From Faecalicatena contorta (GTDB lineage: Bacteria > Bacillota > Clostridia > Lachnospirales > Lachnospiraceae): a DNA stretch of 42,902 bases. The stretch is from the NCBI RefSeq assembly GCF_021531975.1, contig NZ_JAFBIY010000013.1, positions 1 to 42,902 on the forward strand. Direction: 5' to 3'. Position numbers and translations under genes: made by a program. Within the stretch, counting starts at the first letter, position 1. The number at the start of each line of letters is the position of its first letter. This document shows positions 7,343 through 15,636 of this stretch, one piece after another. The notes below the pieces were generated by a model. It did not search any database. It had not been told where the DNA came from and saw only the letters and a program-made list of their open reading frames with translations.

Positions 7343-9010
7343 ATGGGAGAAGAGATGATTTCCAAAAATTTTATCGAACAGGAAATAGATAAAGACCTGG
7401 CAGAGGGAGTTTACAGTGAAGTGTGTACAAGATTTCCGCCGGAACCGAACGGTTATCTGCATATCGGACATGCAAAGTCCATACTTCTTAACTCCGGCCT
7501 TGCGAAGAAATATAATGGAACCTTTCATCTGCGGTTCGATGATACGAATCCGATGAAGGAAGATATGGAATTTGTACAGTCCATTAAGGAAGATGTACAG
7601 TGGCTTGGCGCGGATTATAAGGAGCATCTGTACTTTGCGTCAGACTATTTTGATGTGATGTATGAATGTGCAATAAAGCTTATTAAAAAAGGGAAAGCTT
7701 ACGTCTGTGACCTGACTGCTGACGAGATTCGTGAATACCGCGGAACTTTGACAGAGCCTGGAAAGAACAGCCCGTACAGAGACCGTTCTGTAGAGGAGAA
7801 CCTTAAGCTTTTTGAAGAGATGAAAGAAGGAAAATATAAGGACGGAGAGAAGGTACTTCGTGCAAAGATTGATATGGCATCTCCGAATATCAATATGAGA
7901 GACCCGGTTATCTATCGTGTGGCACATATGACACATCATAATACCGGTGATAAATGGTGTATTTATCCAATGTATGATTTTGCACATCCAATTGAGGATG
8001 CAGTAGAGAAAATCACACATTCCATCTGTACATTAGAGTTTGAAGATCACAGACCGTTATATGACTGGGTTGTAAAAGAGTGTGAGTTTGCTCCTGCGCC
8101 GAGACAGATTGAGTTCGCAAAGCTGTACCTGACAAATGTGGTAACAGGAAAGAGATATATTAAGAAACTCGTTCAGGAAGGCATTGTTGATGGATGGGAT
8201 GATCCGCGTCTTGTATCTATTGCAGCTCTTCGAAGAAGAGGATTCACACCGGAGTCCATTAAGATGTTTATCGAGATGTGTGGTGTGTCAAAGAGCCAGA
8301 GCTCTGTGGATTACGCAATGCTTGAGTACTGTATCCGTGAGGACCTGAAGCTGAAAAAACCACGTATGATGGCTGTACTTGATCCAATCAAGCTTGTTAT
8401 TGATAACTATCCGGAAGGGGAAGTGGAATACCTGGATGTTGATAACAATATGGAGAATCCGGAACTTGGCATGCGTAAAGTGCCATTCTGCCGTGAACTG
8501 TATATTGAGCGCGACGATTTTATGATTGAGCCTCCGAAGAAGTATTTCCGTCTCTTCCCGGGAAATGAAGTACGTCTGATGCATGCATACTTTGTGACAT
8601 GTCAGAGTTATGAGACCGATGAAAACGGTAATGTGACAGTGGTACATTGTACTTATGATCCGGAGACAAAGTGTGGAAGCGGTTTTACCGGACGCAAGGT
8701 AAAAGGAACGATCCACTGGGTAGCTGCGCCTTATGCAAAACAGGCAGAAGTCAGACTGTATGAGAACCTCGTTGATGAAGAAAAAGGGGTATATAATAAA
8801 GAAGATGGATCTTTGAATCTGAATCCAAATTCACTGGAGATCCGTAAGAACTGTTATGTGGAAGACAGCTTCGCGCAGGCAAAAGGCTGTGACAGCTTCC
8901 AGTTCGTAAGAAATGGTTATTTCTGTATAGACAGCAAAGACTCAACGCCGGAGGAACTGGTGTTTAACCGGATTGTGTCATTGAAGAGTTCTTTCAAGTT
9001 ACCAAAGTAA
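7343..9010 (+). CDS. glnS: glutaminyl-tRNA synthetase
   Basis: GlnS charges tRNA-Gln with glutamine directly. It is a class I enzyme of 555 residues, the normal bacterial length. The HIGH motif reads [15 protein letters not shown] near residue 35. The tRNA-recognition stretch [23 protein letters not shown] is highly conserved, and the C-terminal beta-barrels for anticodon binding follow. The usual KMSKS-like MSKR is replaced by VTGKR just before YIKKLV, so the class I signature loop is altered; this appears to be a subfamily form rather than damage. The ATG at 7343 follows AAGGAGG (7331-7337). Many Firmicutes lack this enzyme and use GatCAB, so the lineage has, or acquired, the direct pathway. 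It ends just before a palindromic repeat. Confidence 0.97.
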   Translation: MGEEMISKNFIEQEIDKDLAEGVYSEVCTRFPPEPNGYLHIGHAKSILLNSGLAKKYNGTFHLRFDDTNPMKEDMEFVQSIKEDVQWLGADYKEHLYFASDYFDVMYECAIKLIKKGKAYVCDLTADEIREYRGTLTEPGKNSPYRDRSVEENLKLFEEMKEGKYKDGEKVLRAKIDMASPNINMRDPVIYRVAHMTHHNTGDKWCIYPMYDFAHPIEDAVEKITHSICTLEFEDHRPLYDWVVKECEFAPAPRQIEFAKLYLTNVVTGKRYIKKLVQEGIVDGWDDPRLVSIAALRRRGFTPESIKMFIEMCGVSKSQSSVDYAMLEYCIREDLKLKKPRMMAVLDPIKLVIDNYPEGEVEYLDVDNNMENPELGMRKVPFCRELYIERDDFMIEPPKKYFRLFPGNEVRLMHAYFVTCQSYETDENGNVTVVHCTYDPETKCGSGFTGRKVKGTIHWVAAPYAKQAEVRLYENLVDEEKGVYNKEDGSLNLNPNSLEIRKNCYVEDSFAQAKGCDSFQFVRNGYFCIDSKDSTPEELVFNRIVSLKSSFKLPK

Positions 9011-9017
9011 AGCGCTA

Positions 9018-9058
9018 AATGGGGACGGGGTTTTTTCGAAAAAACCCCGTCCCAAATT
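9018..9058. repeat. REP-like palindrome, copy 2 (probable bidirectional terminator)
   Basis: The perfect 32-base palindrome 9022-9053 has arms GGGACGGGGTTTTTTC and its complement, flanked by AAAT and AAATT. It sits 8 bases after the glnS stop codon and 16 bases before the next start. A GC-rich stem ending in a T run makes it a plausible rho-independent terminator. It is nearly identical to copy 3 at 40333-40376. Confidence 0.8.
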
Positions 9059-9073
9059 AAATGGAGCATTTGT

Positions 9074-10468
9074 ATGAATGAGTTGACGATAAATCTGAAA
9101 ACGAATACGAAACAACCTCTTTATGAACAGATATATGAATATATCAAGTCTGATATTCAAAGTGGTCGTATTAAGCAGGGAGAGAAACTGCCTTCCACCA
9201 GAGCATTGTCCAGACATCTGGAAGTCAGCCGCAGTACGGCTGAGCTTGCGTATGAGCAGCTTTTGTCAGAGGGGTATATTGAGTCGGAGCCGTACAGGGG
9301 ATATTTTGTGGCTCAGATTGAGGAACTATATCATTTGGAAAAAGGTGAGGCGCTCAGAACGGAAAAACAGGAAGAAAAAGAGAAATATCAATATGATTTT
9401 ACTCCAAATGGAGTGGATCTTAGGAGTTTTCCTTATAATGCATGGCGGAAACTGTCGAAGGAAATCCTGACGGATGATCGAACGGAGCTTTTCCGTGCCG
9501 GAGACTCCAAGGGGGAATATGCTTTTCGGAATGCAATCTGTAATTATCTGTATCAGGCAAGAGGGGTAAAATGTATACCGGAGCAGATTATCGTAGGTGC
9601 CGGAAGTGATTATATATTGATGCTTCTGGGAATGCTCCTTGGAAAAGATCATACGATTGCATTTGAAGATCCGACTTATAAGCAGGCATATCGGATGGCA
9701 ATCGGTCTGGGATATCATACAGTTCCTGTTTCTGTGGATAAAAATGGGATGCAGGTGACAGAATTAGAGAAAACAAGTGCGGATATCGCTTATGTTACAC
9801 CTTCACATCAATACCCGACAGGCATCGTTATGCCTTTGAAACGACGTATGGAGCTTCTTAAATGGGCATACCAGGAAGAGGGACGTTATATTATTGAAGA
9901 TGATTATGACAGTGAGTTTCGATATAAAGGAAAACCAATCCCGGCACTGCAGGGATATGATGCGAAAGAAAAGGTCATTTATCTGGGAACATTTTCAAAG
10001 TCTATTGCTCCGGCAATCCGACTGAGTTATATGGTTCTCCCGGTCTCTTTGCTCAGGTATTATGATGAGAAAATTCGATTTGTCCATTCTACTGTCTCAA
10101 AGGTGGACCAGATGATCGTGCAGCGTTTTATTGAAGAAGGATACTATGAAAGACATCTGAATAAGACAAGAGCGATGTATAAGAGCCGTCACGATACACT
10201 TATTGATGAGTTGAAACCGCTTATGGGTATGTGTAGTATTTCGGGGGAACATGCAGGAGTACATCTGCTTTTGCACTTTCAAAACAATAAGACGGAAAAG
10301 GAGCTGATCGCCCAGGCAAAAAAAGGAAGCGTCCGTGTGTATGGACTTTCCGATTATTGCATAAAAAAAGAAAAGAAGGTCAATGCAACCATATTGCTGG
10401 GTTATGCAAATCTGTCAGAGAAGCAGATAAAAGATGCAGTCCGTATTTTGGTCAGCTGTTGGAAATAA
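9074..10468 (+). CDS. MocR/PdxR-type regulator: GntR winged helix fused to aminotransferase-like domain
   Basis: The 464-residue product is a MocR-family transcription factor. Residues about 12-80 form a GntR winged helix (PLYEQIYEYIKSDIQSGRIKQGEKLPSTRALSRHLEVSRSTAELAYEQL), and residues about 110-464 a fold-type I aminotransferase domain that binds pyridoxal phosphate. The PLP lysine lies in TFSKSIAPAIRLSYM. Family members include PdxR (vitamin B6 synthesis) and GabR (GABA use), but neither set of target genes is nearby, so the regulon is unknown. It follows glnS across the palindrome. The ATG at 9074 has GGAG 8 bases before it. It converges with the minus-strand gene at 10484-10774. Confidence 0.9.
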   Translation: MNELTINLKTNTKQPLYEQIYEYIKSDIQSGRIKQGEKLPSTRALSRHLEVSRSTAELAYEQLLSEGYIESEPYRGYFVAQIEELYHLEKGEALRTEKQEEKEKYQYDFTPNGVDLRSFPYNAWRKLSKEILTDDRTELFRAGDSKGEYAFRNAICNYLYQARGVKCIPEQIIVGAGSDYILMLLGMLLGKDHTIAFEDPTYKQAYRMAIGLGYHTVPVSVDKNGMQVTELEKTSADIAYVTPSHQYPTGIVMPLKRRMELLKWAYQEEGRYIIEDDYDSEFRYKGKPIPALQGYDAKEKVIYLGTFSKSIAPAIRLSYMVLPVSLLRYYDEKIRFVHSTVSKVDQMIVQRFIEEGYYERHLNKTRAMYKSRHDTLIDELKPLMGMCSISGEHAGVHLLLHFQNNKTEKELIAQAKKGSVRVYGLSDYCIKKEKKVNATILLGYANLSEKQIKDAVRILVSCWK

Positions 10469-10470
10469 AA

Positions 10471-10498
10471 GAAACCGGAGCAGTTACGCTTCGGTTTC
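10471..10498. terminator. bidirectional terminator between convergent genes
   Basis: GAAACCG (10471-10477) pairs with CGGTTTC (10492-10498). It begins 2 bases after the MocR gene stop and contains the stop codon of the opposite gene (10484-10486) in its loop. T-rich bases flank it only weakly on either side. Confidence 0.5.
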
Positions 10499-10774
10499 CT
10501 CAGTATTATCTTCGGTATTGTTTTCGGAGTCATCTTCAGAAACTTCCGGTGTTTCTTCTTCAGCAGCTTCTTTCGAAACAGAATTGAGTGGTACATATTC
10601 ACGGGCAGATACCGGTTTCAAATCGCTGTCAAGATCGAAATCTTCATCTTCAAAATCATCCTCAAAATCATCTGCATTTACCATATCTTTTTTCTTTAAA
10701 TAATAAAAAGTACCTGCTGCTGCAGCGCCGCCAATGGCAGCCAGTCCTAATAATCTCTTTCCCCATTTTGCCAT
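10484..10774 (-). CDS. small membrane-anchored protein with an acidic tail, unknown function
   Basis: The 96-residue product has one N-terminal hydrophobic segment rich in Gly and Ala (about residues 8-26, LLGLAAIGGAAAAGTFYYL), flanked by Lys and Arg before it and KKKD after it. Then comes a long acidic, low-complexity tail rich in Asp and Glu (about 33-50 and 69-96). Positive residues on both sides leave the topology open, but the acidic tail is probably exposed. The minus-strand ATG is preceded by AAAGGAG at a spacing of about 11. I do not recognise a named domain. It could be a small stress or envelope protein; no function is proposed. Confidence 0.75.
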   Translation of the reverse strand: MAKWGKRLLGLAAIGGAAAAGTFYYLKKKDMVNADDFEDDFEDEDFDLDSDLKPVSAREYVPLNSVSKEAAEEETPEVSEDDSENNTEDNTEETEA

Positions 10775-10915
10775 AATGGTATATTCTCCTTTCTTGAGTT
10801 AGAACGAATCTAATATGTGTATTGTAATACTTTTTTGAGAAAATGGAAAGAGAAACAATATTAAAAAAATGTGAATTATATTTATGAATGAAAAAAACGT
10901 GTCGAATAAGACTGG

Positions 10916-10944
10916 TTGAGAAACATGGAAAATTGTGTTAAACT
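10916..10944 (+). promoter_or_regulatory. probable promoter of cls
   Basis: TTGAGA (10916-10921) and TAAACT (10939-10944) are 17 bases apart, 37 bases before the chosen cls start codon. This argues against the longer reading frame that would use TTG 10916 as its start, because that codon is part of the -35 box. Confidence 0.55.
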
Positions 10945-10981
10945 GTATCGTAGCAGTTTTCTGCAGAAGGAGTTCGATCAT

Positions 10982-12544
10982 ATGAGTAAAAACAAAGTAT
11001 CAGGTACAGCCAAGAAGGGGCTGTTTCGTATTATATTCAGTCGTACAGGTATTATCCTGCTATTGATCCTCATTCAGCTTGGGTTCTTTGTTGGTACGAC
11101 AATGTATCTGGGAGAATATAGAGGATATCTGTATGGCACTTTGAAGATTTTGAGTGTAGTTGTCCTTATTTATATTATTAATAAAGAAGGAAATCCTGCA
11201 TTTAAAATGACATGGATATTGTTTGTACTTGCATTTCCTGTTATTGGTACGATCTTTTATCTGTTTGTGAATCTGCAGCCGGGAACCCGTTTTATGAGGG
11301 AGCGTCTGGCTGCTTTGAAAATTGAGACAGACCCATATATGCAGCAGGAGCAGGATGTGGTGGATGCAATCTGGGCAAGTAAATCTGCCAATGCAAATCT
11401 TTCCTATTATCTGTCCAGTAAGCTTGGCTTTCCGACATATCGAAATACAGAAGTAAAGTATTTCCCGCTGGGAGAATATAAGTTTAAATATATGCTTGCC
11501 GAGCTTAAAAAGGCAAGAAAGTATATTTTCATGGAGTATTTCATTGTAGAAGAAGGCTATATGTGGGATAAGATTCTGGGTGTCCTGCGTGCAAAAGTCC
11601 GTGAGGGCGTGGAAGTGCGTTTCATGTATGATGGTATGTGTGCGATTTCTATGCTTCCGTATAATTATCCGGATCAGCTTAAGAAGTACGGTATTAAATG
11701 TAAGATGTCAAATCAGCTGAAACCATTTCTTTCTACTGTTCAGAACAACCGTGACCACAGGAAAATATGTGTGATAGATGGAAGAGTTGGTTTCACGGGC
11801 GGAATCAATCTTGGAGATGAATACATCAACCGTAAAGTACGTTTTGGACATTGGAAAGACACGGCAATCATGCTGAAAGGTGATGCTGTACAGAGCCTTA
11901 CAATGATGTTCCTTCAGATGTGGAATGTGGACGAAAGACGTCCGGAGAATTATAAGCGTTATCTGACACCAAAGTGCCCGGTATTAAGAAGAGAGCTGGG
12001 ATATGTGATACCTTATGCTGACAGTCCGTTTGATAATGAAAATGTAGGTGAGGAAGTATATTTCCACATTTTGAATCATGCCAAGAAGTATGTGCATATT
12101 ATGACACCGTATCTCATCCTGGATAATGAGATGATCAATACCCTTACAAGAGTAGCGAAAAGTGGGGTGGAGGTGATTATCATTATGCCGCATATTCCAG
12201 ATAAATGGTATGCTTTTGCTGTGGCTAAGACTTACTACCATGAACTGATCCAGGGGGGTGTGCAGATATATGAATATACACCCGGATTTGTACATGCAAA
12301 GGTATTTGTATCGGATGATGACACGGCGACAGTAGGCACCATTAACCTGGATTATCGAAGTCTGTATCTGCATTTTGAGTGTGGTGCATTTATTTATAAT
12401 AATTCCGAGATAGATAAGATTGAGAGGGATTTCCAACAGACACTCGCCAAATGTCACAAAGTAACGCTTATTGAGGTGAAGAATCAGACATTATTTACAA
12501 AACTGTCCGGTCAGGTGCTGAAGATGATCGCGCCATTGATGTAA
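10982..12544 (+). CDS. cls: cardiolipin synthase (phospholipase D type)
   Basis: Cls joins two phosphatidylglycerol molecules into cardiolipin at the membrane. The 520-residue product has two N-terminal membrane segments (about residues 15-35 and 43-80) and two phospholipase D HKD motifs: HRKICVIDGRVGFTGG in the middle and HAKVFVSDDDTATVGT near the C-terminus. Both catalytic His-Lys pairs are intact. I chose the ATG at 10982 because GAAGGAG lies 9 bases before it and a promoter lies just upstream. The gene is monocistronic, with purA starting from its own promoter about 120 bases later. Confidence 0.95.
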   Translation: MSKNKVSGTAKKGLFRIIFSRTGIILLLILIQLGFFVGTTMYLGEYRGYLYGTLKILSVVVLIYIINKEGNPAFKMTWILFVLAFPVIGTIFYLFVNLQPGTRFMRERLAALKIETDPYMQQEQDVVDAIWASKSANANLSYYLSSKLGFPTYRNTEVKYFPLGEYKFKYMLAELKKARKYIFMEYFIVEEGYMWDKILGVLRAKVREGVEVRFMYDGMCAISMLPYNYPDQLKKYGIKCKMSNQLKPFLSTVQNNRDHRKICVIDGRVGFTGGINLGDEYINRKVRFGHWKDTAIMLKGDAVQSLTMMFLQMWNVDERRPENYKRYLTPKCPVLRRELGYVIPYADSPFDNENVGEEVYFHILNHAKKYVHIMTPYLILDNEMINTLTRVAKSGVEVIIIMPHIPDKWYAFAVAKTYYHELIQGGVQIYEYTPGFVHAKVFVSDDDTATVGTINLDYRSLYLHFECGAFIYNNSEIDKIERDFQQTLAKCHKVTLIEVKNQTLFTKLSGQVLKMIAPLM

Positions 12545-12580
12545 TCCGACAGCAGGTATCTGGAAAATATAAAAATATAT

Positions 12581-12609
12581 TTTACATGAAACATAAAATA
12601 TAGTATAAT
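12581..12609 (+). promoter_or_regulatory. promoter of purA
   Basis: TTTACA (12581-12586) and TATAAT (12604-12609) are separated by 17 bases. This is a near-consensus sigma-A promoter 54 bases before the chosen start codon. No riboswitch or PurR-type box was recognised in the short leader. Confidence 0.75.
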
Positions 12610-12663
12610 GACTAGTGGTTTGAAATACCAGATAACTAGGCAAACAGCACAGGAGGAATGAAT

Positions 12664-13938
12664 ATGGTTAAAGCAGTAGTAGGTGCAAACTGGGGAGATG
12701 AAGGCAAGGGCAAGATTACAGATATGCTTGCAAGAGAGGCCGATATCATCGTGCGCTTCCAGGGAGGAGCAAATGCCGGACATACGATTATCAATAATTA
12801 TGGTAAGTTTGCTCTCCATACATTGCCATCCGGCGTGTTCTACAGCCATACTACGAGTATTATAGGAAATGGCGTGGCACTGGATATTCCGGTTTTGTTT
12901 AAAGAGATACAGTCAATTGTAGAAAGAGATGTACCGATGCCGAAGATTCTCGTGTCAGACAGAGCACAGATCGTGATGTCTTATCATAAGAACTTCGATG
13001 CATATGAGGAAGAGAGACTGGCTGGAAAATCCTTCGGATCCACAAAGTCAGGAATTGCACCATTCTATTCTGACAAATTTGCGAAGATTGGTTTCCAGGT
13101 AAGCGAACTGTTCGATGACGATCTTTTAAGAGAGAAGGTTGTGCGCGTTGCAGAGCAAAAAAATGTACTTCTGGAGCATCTGTACCACAAACCATTGATT
13201 GATCCTGATGATTTGTATAAAGAATTACAAGAATATAAGGAGATGGTAGAGCCGTATGTATGTGATACCGCTTTATTCCTCCATAACGCACTGAAAGAAG
13301 GTAAGAATATTCTTCTTGAAGGTCAGCTTGGTTCCCTTAAAGATCCTGACCATGGTATTTATCCAATGGTAACTTCTTCTTCTACTCTGGCAGGTTACGG
13401 CGCAATTGGCGCAGGTATTCCGCCATATGAGATCAAGAAGGTCATCACAGTATGTAAGGCTTATTCCAGTGCTGTAGGTGCAGGAGCATTCGTAAGTGAG
13501 ATTTTTGGAGAAGAAGCTGATGAATTAAGACGCCGTGGTGGTGACGGCGGTGAATTTGGCGCGACTACCGGACGTCCGAGACGTATGGGCTGGTTTGATT
13601 GTGTTGCTTCCAAATACGGATGCAGAATGCAGGGAACAACCGACGTTGCATTTACGGTACTGGATGTCCTCGGTTATCTTAAGGAGATTCCGGTATGTGT
13701 AGGATATGAGATTGATGGAGAGGTAATCACTGATTTCCCACCGACACACCTTCTTGAAAAGGCAAAACCGGTACTTAAGACTCTTCCGGGATGGAATTGT
13801 GATATCCGCGGTATTAAAAAATATGAAGAACTGCCGGAGAACTGCCGTAAATATATCGAATTCATCGAGCAGGAAATTGGATATCCGATCACAATGGTAT
13901 CCAACGGACCAGGACGAGAGGATATTATTTACAGATAG
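12664..13938 (+). CDS. purA: adenylosuccinate synthetase
   Basis: PurA couples IMP and aspartate with GTP hydrolysis to form adenylosuccinate, the first step from IMP to AMP. The 424-residue protein begins MVKAVVGANWGDEGKGKITD, with the GTP-binding and catalytic loop, and later shows GGANAGHTI, SDRAQIV, GATTGRPRRMGWFD and SNGPGRE, all typical. I chose ATG 12664 because AGGAGG (12651-12656) is 7 bases from it but only one base from ATG 12658. The gene has its own promoter and no purine genes beside it. Its TAG stop is part of the border motif GATAGGAATT of repeat B1, which begins there. A convergent small gene lies beyond the repeats. Confidence 0.97.
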   Translation: MVKAVVGANWGDEGKGKITDMLAREADIIVRFQGGANAGHTIINNYGKFALHTLPSGVFYSHTTSIIGNGVALDIPVLFKEIQSIVERDVPMPKILVSDRAQIVMSYHKNFDAYEEERLAGKSFGSTKSGIAPFYSDKFAKIGFQVSELFDDDLLREKVVRVAEQKNVLLEHLYHKPLIDPDDLYKELQEYKEMVEPYVCDTALFLHNALKEGKNILLEGQLGSLKDPDHGIYPMVTSSSTLAGYGAIGAGIPPYEIKKVITVCKAYSSAVGAGAFVSEIFGEEADELRRRGGDGGEFGATTGRPRRMGWFDCVASKYGCRMQGTTDVAFTVLDVLGYLKEIPVCVGYEIDGEVITDFPPTHLLEKAKPVLKTLPGWNCDIRGIKKYEELPENCRKYIEFIEQEIGYPITMVSNGPGREDIIYR

Positions 13939-14164
13939 GAATTTAGTATAGTAAGTGGTACGCAGGTGATATTTTTCTATATGTATCCGATGCGTCCGTC
14001 CTTGCAACTAAGCCACGAATCTATAAGAGCCAGAACAACAGACAGTGAACGAATTGTCTGTTGTTCTGGCTCTAACAGCTTCGGGCTGGATTTTCCAGGA
14101 CTTCCGCTTACCGTCACCATATAGAAATATATCACCTGCTACCATTTACTGTACTGGCAATTCC
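13936..14164 (+). repeat. long-hairpin repeat B, copy 1
   Basis: This gene-free 229-base element is one large imperfect palindrome. The outer arms share GTAyAGTAArTGGTAsGCAG and TGATATwTTTCTATATG, read inward from both ends. The centre (14021-14086) is a perfect 19-pair stem, AGAGCCAGAACAACAGACA with its complement, around a short loop. Copy 2 at 37342-37568 is the reverse complement with very few differences. It starts at the purA stop codon, so the transcript of purA would run straight into it. No reading frame in it looks coding. Confidence 0.85.
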
Positions 14165-14191
14165 GGGTAAAATTGTATATTATACTGTATT

Positions 14192-14235
14192 GGCATAATA
14201 ACATTTTCTCGAGCGAAAGAACATGTTACTATGCC
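14192..14235. repeat. hairpin in the spacer between B1 and A1
   Basis: GGCATAATAACAT (14192-14204) pairs with ATGTTACTATGCC (14223-14235) with a single mismatch, and an inner TTTC/GAAA pair lies in the loop. A partly similar string occurs in the spacer of the other composite near 37305-37325, where TTGGCAAAACATGTTATG is read on the minus strand. Function unknown. Confidence 0.5.
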
Positions 14236-14266
14236 TACAAAGTAGTGGAAACATTCGAGGCATGGG

Positions 14267-14571
14267 GGTTCAGTATTTTGGCTGAGACATTACAAGTGAC
14301 ACGAGACAACTGAGCTTGGGGAAACGTGGAAGAGCGTTACAAACGGTTGCAGAAAAAGCTGATATAACTTCGTATTCGCCTTGTATTTCCCATACAAGGC
14401 GAAAGAGTATCTGAGACGCGGAACTCATCAGGAGTTCCCATCGAATATACTCGTTTACGAATGTTATATCAGCTTTTGATGTTTACCGTTTGTCAGTGAT
14501 TGGTTCGTTTTTCAAAGTTCAGCTGTCTCGCGTCACTGTTCTGCCTCAGATAAAATCACTGAACTAAATTC
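14267..14571 (-). repeat. long-hairpin repeat A, copy 1 (minus orientation)
   Basis: The 305-base element is the reverse complement of A2 (36736-37041) and A3 (42666 to the window end), with over roughly 90 percent shared bases by eye. It is an imperfect palindrome: both arms carry TTCAGT, CTGAG, GCGAGACAGC, AAACGGT and AAAGCTGATATAAC in the same inward order. The core holds two local hairpins, GGAACTC/GAGTTCC and CGCCTTGTAT/ATACAAGGCG. There is no coding frame. Relative to B1 it has the same partner order as the second composite, inverted. Confidence 0.88.
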
Positions 14572-14576
14572 ATACA

Positions 14577-14616
14577 TAAAAATCCCCCCACTTTCATATA
14601 TTGATAAGGTGGGAGG
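14577..14616 (-). terminator. terminator for the minus-strand small membrane gene
   Basis: On the minus strand CCTCCCACCTT pairs with AAAGTGGGGGG (one mismatch, one wobble, 11-base loop) and is followed by ATTTTT. It lies 118 bases past the stop of the gene at 14734-14976. On the plus strand the same stem contains the GGGAGG that would serve the small ORF at 14628 as ribosome binding site, so the two readings compete. Confidence 0.6.
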
Positions 14617-14627
14617 TGTTATGGGTT

Positions 14628-14792
14628 ATGCAGGAACGTAAAAAGGCAGAATATCAAAAAGCCATATCTATTGAAGAATATCTTCGTAAGAAGAAGCTGT
14701 TGAAGGAACGGAAGAAGGGAGAAAATACAGTGCCTATGCTTGATTGTCCGGATGTTCAGCATTTCTGGAGTCTGAATCAGAATCCGTTCTAG
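14628..14792 (+). CDS. possible 54-residue basic small protein
   Basis: The frame encodes a Lys/Glu-rich, probably helical small protein (ISIEEYLRKKKLLKERKKGE in the middle) ending DVQHFWSLNQNPF. GGGAGGTG (14611-14618) lies 9 bases before the ATG, which supports translation. Against it, the same GGGAGG is part of a hairpin that reads well as a minus-strand terminator, and the last 59 bases overlap the 3' end of the opposite gene. I know no family for it. It could be a real antisense-overlapping small gene or chance. Confidence 0.35.
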   Translation: MQERKKAEYQKAISIEEYLRKKKLLKERKKGENTVPMLDCPDVQHFWSLNQNPF

Positions 14793-14976
14793 TGATTCGA
14801 TAAACGAGGGTGTACGCGTAGAGAAGAATCGGCAGAAGAATCGTGCATGCAACAGATGCTTTTAAAAGTCCCATTGTTGCGGAGTGATCAATAAGTGCAA
14901 ATACCAGGGTGCTGGCGTACATACTAAATAATAAAACGGCACCGATGAGTGCCAGGATACGCTTTGTTTTTTTCAT
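14734..14976 (-). CDS. small two-span membrane protein, unknown function
   Basis: The 80-residue product starts MKKTKRILALIGAVLLFSMYASTLVFALID, a lysine-led first membrane segment (about 7-28). A second segment follows at about 36-58 (LLKASVACTILLPILLYAYTLVY), then a polar tail rich in Asp and Ser. Two hydrophobic helices joined by a short loop suggest a small inner-membrane protein with both ends inside. AAGGAAGG is 8 bases before the ATG on the minus strand. It is monocistronic and converges on purA across the A1/B1 repeat block. Similar short proteins are common in Lachnospiraceae, but no role is known to me. Confidence 0.78.
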   Translation of the reverse strand: MKKTKRILALIGAVLLFSMYASTLVFALIDHSATMGLLKASVACTILLPILLYAYTLVYRITRTDSDSDSRNAEHPDNQA

Positions 14977-15059
14977 GAAACAGACCTTCCTTTACAGTAA
15001 AATATAGGATAATTATATATAGAAGCCCGGAAAAAAGCAAATGTAAAGAAAAGAAGTCT

Positions 15060-15087
15060 TTGAAAATGTGGGAAAATGTTATATAAT
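15060..15087 (+). promoter_or_regulatory. promoter of the SEC-C gene
   Basis: TTGAAA (15060-15065) and TATAAT (15082-15087) are 16 bases apart, 43 bases before the start codon. Confidence 0.65.
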
Positions 15088-15129
15088 AAAGCGGATATCA
15101 TTGAAAATCATACAAAGGAGTATATAGTT

Positions 15130-15636
15130 ATGAGTCGTACAATATTAGAACAGTGGAGAGACCGCGCATATGATGAGACAGCTGACAGAGGACAGCTGCA
15201 GAGATTCTGGGGTACTTATTTCCAGATTGAGAAAGAAATCTATGAGCAGTTGCTTGCGAATCCGGATGAGGAAGTAAAAGGAACTGTAAAAGAACTTGCA
15301 GAGAAATACGGACAGGAAGTTCTTACAATGGTTGGTTTCCTTGATGGAATCAATGACAGTCTAAAAGAACCAAACCCGATTGAGACAATGGATGAAGACA
15401 CAGTCGTAAGTCTTGCATTTGATAAAGAGAAGCTTTATAAAAATATGGTTGCTGCGAAAGCAGACTGGCTGTATGAACTTCCACAGTGGAAAGAGATTTA
15501 TTCCGAGGAAGAGCTTAAGAAATTATACAAGGAGCAGAAAGAGTCCACAACAATCCGTAAGGAGAAGAAGATCGGACGTAATGATCCATGTCCGTGTGGC
15601 TCTGGTAAGAAGTATAAAAAGTGCTGTGGAAAATAA
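15130..15636 (+). CDS. SEC-C motif protein
   Basis: The 168-residue soluble protein ends with a SEC-C zinc-binding motif, the C-terminal tail found in Sec[19 protein letters not shown], with the CxC...CC ligand set intact. The first 140 residues are helical and acidic and match no domain I can name. SEC-C tails bind zinc and often contact the ribosome or SecB-like partners, so a chaperone or translation-linked role is possible but unproven. The ATG at 15130 follows AAAGGAG, and a good promoter lies upstream; the longer frame from 15076 lacks a site. The next gene begins within its last 16 bases. Confidence 0.88.
   Translation: MSRTILEQWRDRAYDETADRGQLQRFWGTYFQIEKEIYEQLLANPDEEVKGTVKELAEKYGQEVLTMVGFLDGINDSLKEPNPIETMDEDTVVSLAFDKEKLYKNMVAAKADWLYELPQWKEIYSEEELKKLYKEQKESTTIRKEKKIGRNDPCPCGSGKKYKKCCGK

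Noticed and set aside
10916-10981. Longer start for cardiolipin synthase (TTG 10916)
   Set aside because: The codon lies in the -35 box of a good promoter, and the ATG at 10982 has a proper ribosome binding site.
14380-14445. CTGATGAG inside repeat A, resembling the hammerhead ribozyme core
   Set aside because: The string is just the loop and edge of the GGAACTC/GAGTTCC hairpin. The second core part (GAAA at a stem II junction) and a NUH cleavage site in the right place are missing.
15076-15129. Earlier start of the SEC-C protein
   Set aside because: The added residues overlap the promoter region and have no ribosome site, while ATG 15130 follows AAAGGAG.
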